DNA from: Lentisphaerota bacterium | GTDB taxonomy: Bacteria; Verrucomicrobiota; Lentisphaeria; Victivallales; Victivallaceae | Length of the DNA: 37,380 nt | Direction of reading: 5' to 3' | Assembly (NCBI GenBank): GCA_015061725.1 | Contig: SUVX01000034.1 | Span: 1-37,380, forward strand | Shown here: positions 29,532 through 37,380 of the stretch, piece by piece | How the letters are laid out: every line of letters begins with the position of its first letter | Position numbering within the stretch: position 1 is the first letter of the stretch | Position numbers and translations under genes: made by a program | The notes under the pieces: model-generated | Told to the model about the DNA's origin: nothing | Seen by the model: only the letters and a program-made list of their open reading frames with translations | The model's database searches: none

Positions 29532-32500
29532 ATGTTGAAAAAAATACTGCTTCTGTCAACGATTCCTTTTATTTCTGCGTTTGCTGATAACGTTCTTGAT
29601 CCCGGCGGAAAGACGCTGGATTTTGCAAAGTTCCCCCATTATGTTGAAGAACCCCTGAAAGCCGGAAAAAATCTTATTCAGAACGGCAGTTTCGATTCTG
29701 ATGAAGCCTGTGAAATTAAAGATATCAGCAAAGGGGAAAAAAGTGCTTTTGCCATTGGTAATTTCTGGCAGCACGCCAATCAGATCTGGTCAACTGATGC
29801 CGTACTCCGGAAAAAGATTTTTCCGGAATTGACGTTGAGAATTGAAAAAGACGCAGCAAATAATCGTTTTCTTGTGTTGGAAAATAAGACTTCTGTCGCC
29901 CGTTTTCTGGATAAATCCGGCAAACCCATGTTTTGTTCAAGAGTGGCGCAACGCATTCAGATCAAAGAAAAAAATACTCCGGTTCTCTATCATTTTTCTG
30001 CGAAAGTAAAAGGATATTGGGCAGAAGTTAAAAATGCGAAATCCCTGATTTTTATATGCCGTTTTTATGACGGTACGGATAAAAAAGCCAAATCAACGGG
30101 AACTCGTCTGCTGCATCGTTTGACGGTCACTCCGGATAAATGGCAGACTTTCAACTGTCAGTTCCCCGTGCCTGCCGGAACAAAAAGCTGCTCTTTAAGT
30201 CTTGCTTTTTACGGCGCAGGAAAACTCTGTATAGATGATGTTTCTTTCAAAGAAGTGACGGATAAAGACGCTTCTGTCAAACTTTTTCCAATGTACCGTT
30301 TTGACAATACCGCCTGGCTGGGAGCGGGACAGATCAACGCCGTAAAACTGGGAATAAAAAATCAACGTTGGAAGAAAACTGACAAATTGAAACTGCATTT
30401 GTTTCTTCCCAACGGCTGTGAGGCGGTCGGCTGTTCCGGAAACGGACGGCTGATTTCGGCAGAAAAACAGAAAAACAATATGACGGAATATATTTTTGAT
30501 CTCCGTTATTTTCCGGTATCAAGTTCAAATTATTTCAACAGTTCTCCGAATGTGCTGATACGCGCCTCAGAAAAATGTATCAACAAAGATTTATCTGCCA
30601 ACTGTTTTTTAAGTAACGGCAAAGACCGGGGAAGTGCCACAAACTTTAAACTTAAAGTGGTTCCCTCTTTTATCGGCAGAACACCGCAGAAATTTTTAAG
30701 CGGTATGTCCGATCAGAGTTACGAATTGGTATTCCGTCAGCCTGAAGCCCGTCTTTTCAGTCAGTTTTACCGCAATGCGGGTATGAACATCGTTCAGGGA
30801 ACGGGAGATACAAGTGTTTTGCGCGATGAGTTGCACAAACAGACGAAAATGCCGCGCGCTGCAATCAGATACTGGCTGGGTAACGGATACAAAATCGGTT
30901 GGCGCGGTAATGTGTTTGCACCGGAAGCCGTGGCATTCAAAGGAATTGACGGCAAATCCCTGAAAGGATATGTGTGTCCTGCTGCCGTTTACAAAGAAGA
31001 CAAAGAGGTGATGGCGCATCTGCTGCCTCAGATTGAAAAATTTCTCCGGCACCATGAATTTATAATGCCTAACTGGGAGCCTTTTGTTGTCAACGGACTG
31101 GGCTGCTTCTGCAACAGGTGTCTCGAAGATTTTATTGTTTATATGCGTGAAAACAGCCCAAAGCCAACTGAAAAAGAAATCCGTGCCGCCTGGCCCCGGC
31201 GTGTCATGGTGCGTTATAAAGAACAATGGATAAAATTCCGGTCAAAGCAGCATGGCGCTTTGATGGGGACTTTGGAAAAACAGTTTGTTTCCATCGGCAG
31301 AAAATTGGGAAAAAAAGCTCATTTTATGCCGGAATTTGAGTTGTTTTATGTGACGAAACATGGCAATTATGCTGCAGCGCAGTACAATCCGCTGGATTTT
31401 ATCGGCAAACTTGAATGGATTGCTCTGTGGGGACCCTATCTTTATACACATCCCAATCAGGTATATCAGTATTATCCCGGCATGAATATTGTTTATCTTT
31501 ACGGTTGCGAAGGCGTTTGGGATTTTCTTGCTGAAAACAATCACAAGGGAAAAATCGCCAACTTTCTGGCAATGCCCGGCGGTGGATATGACGGTGCCGT
31601 TGCCGAACCTGAAGCTCTGGCAATGGATACGGTTTCAGCGTTTGTTGCCGGATACAAAGGGTCCATCCCCTGGGCTTTTCCGTTCGGATGCGATTACCGC
31701 TGGTGGAAAGCTCTTGCCAAAGCCAATGATTTGATTGCCCGCAATGAAGATGTCATTCTTGATGGTAAAAAGGTTGATTCAGTGGCGGAAATCGTTTCCC
31801 GCACTGCTTTGCCCCGGACATTTATTCCTGTCAAATGGCGTGAAGTCAATGTCAATTTCAGAAAAGAGTATCCGCAGACTGTCGGTAAAAGTATTCTTCA
31901 GTGCCGTGTATTCCGCAAAGACGGTATCACCGTTGCCGCCGTCGGTAATTTCTGGAGCCGGGGAGAATGTTTCTTTGAACTGAAAATCAACGATCTTCCG
32001 TCCGGAAAATATGCAGTTACCGATCAGGATGATCTGGATTACGGCCGATTTTCCGCTTCTGAACTTAAAAAAGGTATTTTGCTTCACGCAGGGGCGTTGC
32101 GGTGGAAATTTTTCCGTATTGAAAAGAACGGTTCGGGCGGAAAAGTTGCCGTTTCTCAGCAGAAAATCAAAATGCTGATGCAGAAAAAACAAAAGCAGCT
32201 TGCTCAACTTGCCGCAGAGGATAACAGTCATTCTGATAAAATGGAAAAGTTATACGGCGGAACCGGTGAAAAAAATGATTTGTCCGCAGTTCAGACGCTC
32301 AAAAACGGAAATATCGTTCTTCAGAGAGAAAAAGAGGCACTGCGGATCAAAACATCCGCATACAGTGTATTGCTTTCTCCGGATGACCGGGGGGTAATAA
32401 AACAATGTGTTTCCGGAAAAAACATTCTCATTGAGCAGGGCAGGGGACACGCTTGCGAAGATGGTTTCTGGGGACCGGCTCAGGCAACGATTCGAGTCAG

Positions 32501-33047
32501 CGGCGGATACAAATTCAAGTCTTGCGGTATTTCAGGAAAAACAATCGTTGTTCAGCTTGAAAAGGAAATCAAAGATAATAAGGCGCTTACAGGGCTTCTG
32601 CTTCAGAAAAAGTATTCGTTTGCAGAAAAATCCTTTACAGTTGAAACAAATGTGATTAACCGTTCAAAGGAGACAAAAATTTTCCGCTTCCGCTATCACA
32701 ACGCCCCATCTTTACTGATGAAGGAAAACGGTATTTATCAAATCGGGAAAATGAGATTTCAGAGAACATTCAACGTTAATTTATACCGCTTTTCTGCTCC
32801 TGACAGAGATGTTGAAAGACTTATCGGCGCAGGAAAGATACACGATATTGCTCCGGGAAGTCTGCGAATATCGGCTGACAAGTCCGCCTCTTTCTGGCAG
32901 ATGGATTTTGAGCAGAAGAGAATGCAAGCTGCCGTCTTCTGGGATTCCATCAACGGTTCTTCTGCTGAAATAATCTTCAAAAAATCCATTCTTCATCCCG
33001 GGGAAAATGTACGGTTTTCTGCCCGGTTGTATCCGGCGGTACAATAA
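29532..33047 (+). CDS. Large secreted glycosidase-like protein with N-terminal carbohydrate-binding-like domain
   Basis: 1171 residues from ATG 29532 (AAAGG at 10 bp; GTG 29523 is too close to the site). The signal peptide is MLKKILLLSTIPFISAFA. Residues ~45-245 begin KNLIQNGSFDSD and end LCIDDVSF, the layout of CBM4/9-like beta-sandwich domains. A TIM-barrel-like region (~390-760) contains NWEPF...CFCNRCLEDF, a pattern of GH42-like and other uncharacterised PVC glycosidases, and later IALWGPYLYTHP and YLYGCEGVWDF. The last ~300 residues look like a beta-rich mutarotase- or heparinase-like sandwich. Catalytic residues cannot be assigned with confidence. It follows a pseudopilin gene and precedes an AraC regulator, so it is probably a substrate-induced secreted or surface enzyme. 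Confidence 0.7.
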   Translation: MLKKILLLSTIPFISAFADNVLDPGGKTLDFAKFPHYVEEPLKAGKNLIQNGSFDSDEACEIKDISKGEKSAFAIGNFWQHANQIWSTDAVLRKKIFPELTLRIEKDAANNRFLVLENKTSVARFLDKSGKPMFCSRVAQRIQIKEKNTPVLYHFSAKVKGYWAEVKNAKSLIFICRFYDGTDKKAKSTGTRLLHRLTVTPDKWQTFNCQFPVPAGTKSCSLSLAFYGAGKLCIDDVSFKEVTDKDASVKLFPMYRFDNTAWLGAGQINAVKLGIKNQRWKKTDKLKLHLFLPNGCEAVGCSGNGRLISAEKQKNNMTEYIFDLRYFPVSSSNYFNSSPNVLIRASEKCINKDLSANCFLSNGKDRGSATNFKLKVVPSFIGRTPQKFLSGMSDQSYELVFRQPEARLFSQFYRNAGMNIVQGTGDTSVLRDELHKQTKMPRAAIRYWLGNGYKIGWRGNVFAPEAVAFKGIDGKSLKGYVCPAAVYKEDKEVMAHLLPQIEKFLRHHEFIMPNWEPFVVNGLGCFCNRCLEDFIVYMRENSPKPTEKEIRAAWPRRVMVRYKEQWIKFRSKQHGALMGTLEKQFVSIGRKLGKKAHFMPEFELFYVTKHGNYAAAQYNPLDFIGKLEWIALWGPYLYTHPNQVYQYYPGMNIVYLYGCEGVWDFLAENNHKGKIANFLAMPGGGYDGAVAEPEALAMDTVSAFVAGYKGSIPWAFPFGCDYRWWKALAKANDLIARNEDVILDGKKVDSVAEIVSRTALPRTFIPVKWREVNVNFRKEYPQTVGKSILQCRVFRKDGITVAAVGNFWSRGECFFELKINDLPSGKYAVTDQDDLDYGRFSASELKKGILLHAGALRWKFFRIEKNGSGGKVAVSQQKIKMLMQKKQKQLAQLAAEDNSHSDKMEKLYGGTGEKNDLSAVQTLKNGNIVLQREKEALRIKTSAYSVLLSPDDRGVIKQCVSGKNILIEQGRGHACEDGFWGPAQATIRVSGGYKFKSCGISGKTIVVQLEKEIKDNKALTGLLLQKKYSFAEKSFTVETNVINRSKETKIFRFRYHNAPSLLMKENGIYQIGKMRFQRTFNVNLYRFSAPDRDVERLIGAGKIHDIAPGSLRISADKSASFWQMDFEQKRMQAAVFWDSINGSSAEIIFKKSILHPGENVRFSARLYPAVQ

Positions 33048-33140
33048 ACAGTTATTTTTTTCTGAGAAAACTTTTCTGTCCGGGTGGAAAATGTTTTCGG
33101 GCGGATGTATCTTATTTGTGTTGCAGAAGGAATTTTTGCC

Positions 33141-33986
33141 ATGAGTCTTGATGTTATCCGCCAATGCGCACAGCTGCCGAATCCGGTATCTTTTTATTTC
33201 GGTTTGGAGCTGCCTGAGAATTTTGTCCTGCCTGACAATATTCTCATGTTTTCCCATTCCTGGCATCCCGGGCGTTCACAGGATTATACCACCAACAGGC
33301 ACCGTCTTGAAATTCCCGCAGTTCCGCTGGTTTATGAAATCGGGGAGTCTGAGCAATACGAAGTGACTCCCGGGCACGCCATATTTATAAAAGGCTGTCA
33401 GAAGTGGCGCATTCAAAAAACTGATCCTGATTTGCTCAATGGTTATTTGCGTTTGATCATCACCTTTGAACTTAAAGATGAACAACAGTTTTATCTGCCG
33501 GATAACGAAGTCTGTAAATTGACGGAAGAGGGAGAGAAAATTCTGGAAAAACTTTATTCAAGTTTTATTGAAAAATCTGCGGCGTCCTGTTCTGCGGCAT
33601 TGTTTCAACTTTTGCAGAGTTTGTCTGAAAATCAGCTGCAAGCTCTTCCCCGGAGCATGTCTGTTGCTGTCAGAAAAGCGGTATATTATATCAACCGTAT
33701 ACCCTGCCGTGATGTCACATTGGCTGAAATTGCCTCTTTTACCCATACATCTGTCAGTACTCTCCGACGGCTTTTTAAGCGTGATATTGGTATGTCGATC
33801 GGCGTTTTCTGCCTTGAGCATAAAATGAAAGTTGCCCGGCACAGTTTGATTGAAACAACTTTAAGCCTTGAGGAAATCGCCGGACTTTGCGGCTTTAAAT
33901 CCGTATATTCGTTCAGTCACTTTTTTACCCGCAATGAGGGAGTGTCTCCCGGGCGTTATCGTCAGGTGAACAAAAAAGCGGAGTAA
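33141..33986 (+). CDS. AraC-family transcriptional regulator
   Basis: 281 residues from ATG 33141 (AAGGA at 9 bp); an in-frame GTG at 33084 has no site. The N-terminal ~150 residues look like a cupin sensor domain (VTPGHAIFIKGCQKWRI). The C-terminal ~100 residues contain two helix-turn-helix units: DVTLAEIASFTHTSVSTLRRLFKRDIG and LSLEEIAGLCGFKSVYSFSHFF (each longer in full), ending SPGRYRQ, the classic AraC tail. It probably activates the adjacent glycosidase and pseudopilin genes in response to a sugar (inference). The candidate binding site is the inverted repeat at 28307. Confidence 0.9.
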   Translation: MSLDVIRQCAQLPNPVSFYFGLELPENFVLPDNILMFSHSWHPGRSQDYTTNRHRLEIPAVPLVYEIGESEQYEVTPGHAIFIKGCQKWRIQKTDPDLLNGYLRLIITFELKDEQQFYLPDNEVCKLTEEGEKILEKLYSSFIEKSAASCSAALFQLLQSLSENQLQALPRSMSVAVRKAVYYINRIPCRDVTLAEIASFTHTSVSTLRRLFKRDIGMSIGVFCLEHKMKVARHSLIETTLSLEEIAGLCGFKSVYSFSHFFTRNEGVSPGRYRQVNKKAE

Positions 33987-34128
33987 TATTCACCCATATA
34001 TCAAAACTTCAAAAAAGGTTCATCAACGGTTTGGGACAGAAACAGGCAGAAAAACATAAAAATCAGAAGGACGGAATTGAAAAGTCAATAATTGTTTCTG
34101 TTGTCAAATGCGCAAAAAACAGTTTTCA

Positions 34129-34204
34129 ATGGACCACATGGACCACATGGACGCAGTAATGCAGAAAAGTCCATTTTGTCCATCCGGTCCACCCGGTCCA
34201 TCAA
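34129..34204. repeat. Inverted pair of 9-bp microsatellites
   Basis: Three 9-bp units ATGGACCAC, ATGGACCAC and ATGGACGCA (34129-34155) face four units of GTCCAT/GTCCAC type (34169-34204). The two arrays are complementary (ATGGAC / GTCCAT) and can fold on each other. The region lies between the AraC stop and foldback copy 3. No gene is seen in 33987-34345. Confidence 0.85.
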
Positions 34205-34211
34205 TGACAAA

Positions 34212-34346
34212 CGCGCTGTTCCCTGCAAGGGTAGATGGTTCTTGGGGAAGGGGAAAACTTCTTTTCACGAGAAAAGAAGTTTTCCCCTTCCCCAAACCCC
34301 AACCCTTTTCAAGAAAAGCGAAGTATTTTATTTGGGGAACAGTTTT
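34212..34346. mobile_element. Foldback MITE-like element, copy 3 (right end shortened)
   Basis: The left terminal repeat is recognisable (34212-34236), and the core hairpin 34242-34295 is a perfect 25-bp stem with loop ACGA. The right part after GAAGTATTTTAT lacks about 40 bp compared with copy 2 and ends at GGGGAACAG (34334-34342). No target duplication is visible. It abuts the stop codon of the DUF4838 gene (minus strand), so it lies in that gene's 3' untranslated region. Confidence 0.75.
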
Positions 34347-36547
34347 TACTGCTGTTTCTGTGCAAGCTCTTCGGGAAGAGTTTTCAAATTGAAATACTGT
34401 TCCTGAAGCACAACGTCATTTCTTCTGTTGTTTTTTGTAAATGCGCTGAAACATCTGGTTCTGACGAATTTCACTTTGACCGGACGGGCAAGCTTGTCGT
34501 CGGTGTAAACCCAATACAGCTGCTTGTTGCCCCGGATTTTCCGGCGGGGGATGATGTCAAAGAAATCTTTGCCGTTCAGGCTGCCCTGGATCGCGTTTTC
34601 TCCGCGGGCGATATTGTCGTAATAACCGAATACTGTGGTGATACGGCTGATTTCGCGGGGGCGTTCAAATTCGATCTGACACCAACCGGCTCCATTGGCG
34701 GCGTGCCAGCATGTTCTAAGATTGCCGTCATAGGCCTGCGCCGGATAGTATCTGCTGTAAAGAATACTTGCTTGGGCTTTGATGTTTTTCAGCTTGAGCA
34801 GGGATTTGATAAAACCTTTCATGCGGGCAATCAAACCTTTTGATGAGGTTTTTTCAGCATCAAGAGATTGGAGGATATCATTGGCAAGCTGTTCCTGCGG
34901 GATTTTTATTTTTCCTGTGGCAGCAACATTGGTGTAGTCCCGCAGAACCTGATACTCAACCGGCAGCAGAACGCGGCGGAGACGCACTTTGTATTCCGGA
35001 TTTTTTTCTTCATCAAACGCTTTTTTGAGTTTCAGGTAAGAGTCCGCTGTCACCGGAGCAGAGAGAAAACGGGCGTTGCCGATGGTTCCGCCTCCGGTGG
35101 CGACGTTGACGAATTTCTGTTTTGCATTGATATCGCAGAGCTTGAGATAGTAGTCGGCAACGGCTTTCCCGGAGACTTTTCCGAAATAGTTGGAGCAGAA
35201 GTCTCTGACCAGTTCTCTGCCGTCTCCGCATTCATCCGGATTCCACATCAGGCGGCTCAAAAGCCAGGCGCGCAGAGGCATGCAGAACGAAAAATCCGAG
35301 ATCACACCGTTTTCGGCAAAAATGCCGTCCGCGCCGATTTTTTTGAATGATTTGAAGTTTTCCACATTGTTCAGCAGATCAGGCGTCTGCATCAGGCGGT
35401 CGGCGTATCCGTAGGTGTAGTCCCAGAGCAGAATGTTTTTGCAGACTTGTTTCCACTGCTGCATCTGTTTGAGCAGGGTGCGTCCACCCCGGTTTTTGGG
35501 GTGATCATAAGGCAGTCCCCGGCGGTTGTTCCAGGCGCAGAGCTGGACGCAGACGTTGTCATCAGCTTTGATGTTTTCCGGCGGCTGACGGCTGGCGGTG
35601 TATGCGAAAATCAGCAGCTTGGTTTTAGGAAAGTCCTTTTTCAGTTCTTTGGCAACTTTATTGGCGAAAAAGACCCAGCGTCCGGATTCGCGGTTGCCGC
35701 ATTTTCTGACCAGTTCTTTGCAGGGAGTACATTCGCAGTAGCCGCGGGTGAAGTCTCCTTCCTGTATGGAAATATAGCGGGCTGTCGGATTTTTTGCAAG
35801 ATATTTGCGGCATTCTGCGGCGGTTGCCCCGGCAAGTTTTTCGTTGGTCAGACAGTAGTCGGCGGTCAACCCGCGCTTGTCGCGGTGGGTTCTTTTGCCG
35901 TCCTGCAACGCCCAGAACTCCGGATGATCCTTGAAAAACATGGCAGGTTTGATGATGTGGAACAGACCGTGACAGGCGGCGGGGGGAGAAAAGACAAGTT
36001 CCTCTCCGTAATCGGGATCTGTTTCAAAGACATTGGCGAATCCGCTGTTGATGAAGTTGCGGGCGCTCCACCGGATGGAATTTACCGGTTTTTTTCTATG
36101 CTGTGCTGTTTGCAGGATACGGGCATTGAATGACGGTTTGCCGTGATAATCCAGACGGTCGATCTTTACAAAGGATTTTTTGGGTACGACTTCAACTTCA
36201 GGAGTCAGCCAGCGGACTCCCAGATAACGGTCAAGAAAGTAATAACTGCCGTAAAGCACACCGCGCGGACGTCCGCCGGAAATGATGACGTTGCCACGGC
36301 TGTCTTCTGAAATGCGGAATTCCTCGCGTCCGGCATTGCTGTCATAACGGAGAATGACCGCTTTTTTACCGCTTTCTGTTGCCGGACCGAAAATTTTTGC
36401 AAGATAGGTTTTCAATTCCTTTTCGGCTGTTTTTTCGGCAGGAATGGGGGATTTTATCTGACTTCTGACAGTATAGTTCCGGTCGATTTTTATTGCGAAA
36501 CAACTTACTGCAGCAGCAATCAAGAGCAGAATGAGATTTTGTTTCAT
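34346..36547 (-). CDS. Secreted DUF4838 / GH20-N-like protein with C-terminal discoidin-like domain
   Basis: 733 residues. The signal peptide is MKQNLILLLIAAAVSCFA. Residues ~25-125 match the alpha-glucuronidase/GH20 N-terminal accessory fold (GGRPRGVLYGSYYFLDRYLG, then VRWLTP). DUF4838 follows at ~190-470: CHGLFHIIKP, YISIQEGDFTRGYCECTPC and DNVCVQLCAW. The C-terminal ~120 residues (ASILYSRYYPAQAYDGN, CWHAANGAGW, ISRITTVFGYYD) look like an F5/8 type C carbohydrate-binding domain. It probably acts on complex glycans outside the cell; the reaction is not known for the family. A good AAGGA site precedes ATG 36547. It lies 28 bp after a pseudopilin gene, the same pairing as at 28359/29532. Confidence 0.82.
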   Translation of the reverse strand: MKQNLILLLIAAAVSCFAIKIDRNYTVRSQIKSPIPAEKTAEKELKTYLAKIFGPATESGKKAVILRYDSNAGREEFRISEDSRGNVIISGGRPRGVLYGSYYFLDRYLGVRWLTPEVEVVPKKSFVKIDRLDYHGKPSFNARILQTAQHRKKPVNSIRWSARNFINSGFANVFETDPDYGEELVFSPPAACHGLFHIIKPAMFFKDHPEFWALQDGKRTHRDKRGLTADYCLTNEKLAGATAAECRKYLAKNPTARYISIQEGDFTRGYCECTPCKELVRKCGNRESGRWVFFANKVAKELKKDFPKTKLLIFAYTASRQPPENIKADDNVCVQLCAWNNRRGLPYDHPKNRGGRTLLKQMQQWKQVCKNILLWDYTYGYADRLMQTPDLLNNVENFKSFKKIGADGIFAENGVISDFSFCMPLRAWLLSRLMWNPDECGDGRELVRDFCSNYFGKVSGKAVADYYLKLCDINAKQKFVNVATGGGTIGNARFLSAPVTADSYLKLKKAFDEEKNPEYKVRLRRVLLPVEYQVLRDYTNVAATGKIKIPQEQLANDILQSLDAEKTSSKGLIARMKGFIKSLLKLKNIKAQASILYSRYYPAQAYDGNLRTCWHAANGAGWCQIEFERPREISRITTVFGYYDNIARGENAIQGSLNGKDFFDIIPRRKIRGNKQLYWVYTDDKLARPVKVKFVRTRCFSAFTKNNRRNDVVLQEQYFNLKTLPEELAQKQQ

Positions 36548-36575
36548 CAGGTTTTATTCCTTTTTTTTGATTGAT

Positions 36576-37373
36576 TTATTTTGAAATCGTAAATTTGATG
36601 CCGGACATATCGTAAACAAAAATATTTTTATCGGCAAATTTGTTGTTGTTCATGTTGTTATAGTATTCTCTCCAGGAACTGTCCGGACGCAGATTGACCA
36701 CGTTTCCGGCGATCGTGAGCATGTTTGCCGTTAAATTATGGCGCAAGCCGACTTTGCTCCAGGTGGGGTCCGTTACACGCATTGAAGCAGAAGCCCCCTG
36801 ATACTGTGTTTTGTTTGTCCGCGCAGAGTCCATCAAGTTGGGGAATTTGGAGGGCTTTTTTATTGTTTTGGTGTTGATAAAACGAAACATTTTGCTGCCG
36901 GAATACACTGTTTCAAACAAAAATTTACTGGACATTTCATACTGATCTTTATGATATCCCGGTACGCCGTAAACATTATGTCCTCCCGGGTTTTCCCCGG
37001 GCTGAAGAACTGTACAGGAAACGATTTTATTCTGTCCGGCTGCCCGGTAGTTGCCGCGAACAAGTATTCCCGCCCAGTTGGCATCAGGAGTGTCCCATGA
37101 CGTTATACTCAACGGACGCAAACCATTGGTGTCATTGTCATAAGATGCCATTGTGAAACCGTTTTGTTTCAGATTGCTCTGACAGGTGCTTTGCCGGGCT
37201 TTTTCTCTTGCCTGCTGCAGCGCCGGCATCAGCATTGCCGCTAAAATCGCGATAATAGCAATAACCACCAGCAGTTCTATGAGAGTAAAGGGGCTGGATG
37301 CGAGGGGAAAAGACAACTTTTTTTCACGGGAAAAAAAGTTTTCTTTTCCCCTCGCGCTTCCCTTTACTTTCAA
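36576..37373 (-). CDS. Pseudopilin (prepilin-type); leader encoded by foldback hairpin; 5' end uncertain
   Basis: 265 residues if it starts at TTG 37373; the frame stays open to the window edge, so the gene may be cut off. The prepilin motif [19 protein letters not shown] has its F at residue 29, followed by [26 protein letters not shown], the standard family start. The leader [20 protein letters not shown] is encoded by a 26-bp-stem hairpin. In the C-terminal part, [15 protein letters not shown] shows H-x9-A-G, so the family's H-X9-DG has lost its Asp. It lies directly upstream of the secreted DUF4838 gene and is probably co-transcribed with it. Probable substrate of a type II-like export system (inference). 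Confidence 0.8.
   Translation of the reverse strand: MKVKGSARGKENFFSREKKLSFPLASSPFTLIELLVVIAIIAILAAMLMPALQQAREKARQSTCQSNLKQNGFTMASYDNDTNGLRPLSITSWDTPDANWAGILVRGNYRAAGQNKIVSCTVLQPGENPGGHNVYGVPGYHKDQYEMSSKFLFETVYSGSKMFRFINTKTIKKPSKFPNLMDSARTNKTQYQGASASMRVTDPTWSKVGLRHNLTANMLTIAGNVVNLRPDSSWREYYNNMNNNKFADKNIFVYDMSGIKFTISK
37300..37355. repeat. Core hairpin of the foldback family inside a pseudopilin leader
   Basis: Arms of 26 bp (37300-37325 and 37330-37355) with one mismatch and a 4-nt loop. The sequence type is the same as the core of the elements at 6881, 25425 and 34242 (purine-rich GGGGAAAA arm, C-ACG-type loop, GAAAA). On the minus strand it encodes [11 protein letters not shown], where the free elements encode [10 protein letters not shown]. 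Confidence 0.85.
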
Positions 37374-37380
37374 AAAAAGC

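Noticed and set aside
34235..34843. Forward open frame crossing foldback copy 3 into the DUF4838 gene
   Set aside because: It is the antisense of the DUF4838 gene joined to the repeat. The element merely leaves this frame open.
35447..36133. Forward open frame inside the DUF4838 region
   Set aside because: Shadow of the minus-strand gene, which has a signal peptide and recognisable domains.

Overview
The window reads like a chromosomal segment of a Lentisphaerota (Victivallales-like, PVC group) bacterium. This is an inference from four things: pseudopilin genes with the FTLIEL / H-X9-D signature next to very large secreted glycosidase-like proteins, a DUF4838 protein, paired long sodium:solute symporters, and low-copy foldback repeats. 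No rRNA, tRNA, CRISPR array or phage module was seen. Most housekeeping promoters follow one pattern, TTG(A/C)AA-N17-TATATT.

Layout. 1-3019 holds a membrane-protein gene of unknown function and the wreck of a tandem second copy. The middle of that copy has been replaced by a mosaic of ~180-bp repeats carrying 9-bp tandem repeats of changing sequence. 3041-4941 (minus) is a pair of unknown paralogues. 5147-6793 carries a ferredoxin:thioredoxin-reductase-like mini protein, thioredoxin and class II fructose-bisphosphate aldolase. 7061-12099 is a glycosidase-like secreted protein, an MFS transporter and an HD-domain protein. 12100-13807 is an accessory patch: a hairpin-rich leader, a glycosyltransferase and an IS30 transposase remnant. 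14007-18624 is a tightly packed operon: RicT/PSP1, a HELCH membrane protein, an unknown protein, a hexose-6-phosphate mutarotase, an eukaryotic-type HisA and a zinc-ribbon protein. The last gene is split by an AT-rich cassette encoding a repeat protein (about 18625-19429). An intact zinc-ribbon/DUF4177 paralogue follows at 19564. 20013-25003 holds two tandem SSS-family symporters. 25593-28244 is a sugar isomerase/epimerase, a C_GCAxxG_C_C protein and a MATE exporter. 28359-33986 is a pseudopilin, a large secreted glycosidase-like protein and an AraC regulator. 34346-37373 (minus) is a second pseudopilin plus a secreted DUF4838/discoidin protein.

How the genes fit together. The theme is uptake and breakdown of glycans: secreted glycosidase-like enzymes, MFS and sodium symporters, sugar isomerase, mutarotase and aldolase. 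Pseudopilin and secreted-enzyme genes are paired twice, which suggests co-export or surface display tied to a type II secretion/pilus-like machine encoded elsewhere.

The most unusual material is non-coding or semi-coding. (a) A ~174-bp foldback element has 25-bp terminal inverted repeats and, in one copy, a perfect 8-bp target duplication; its 54-bp core hairpin recurs as the leader-peptide coding sequence of a pseudopilin. (b) A chain of small hairpins, most followed by CTTCA, lies inside a pseudopilin gene and ends on a perfect palindrome that encodes the prepilin cleavage motif, and this palindrome is duplicated. (c) 9-bp tandem repeats of different sequence sit in constant GC-rich inverted-repeat frames at several loci. 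(d) A foreign AT-rich gene is inserted cleanly in a zinc-ribbon gene.
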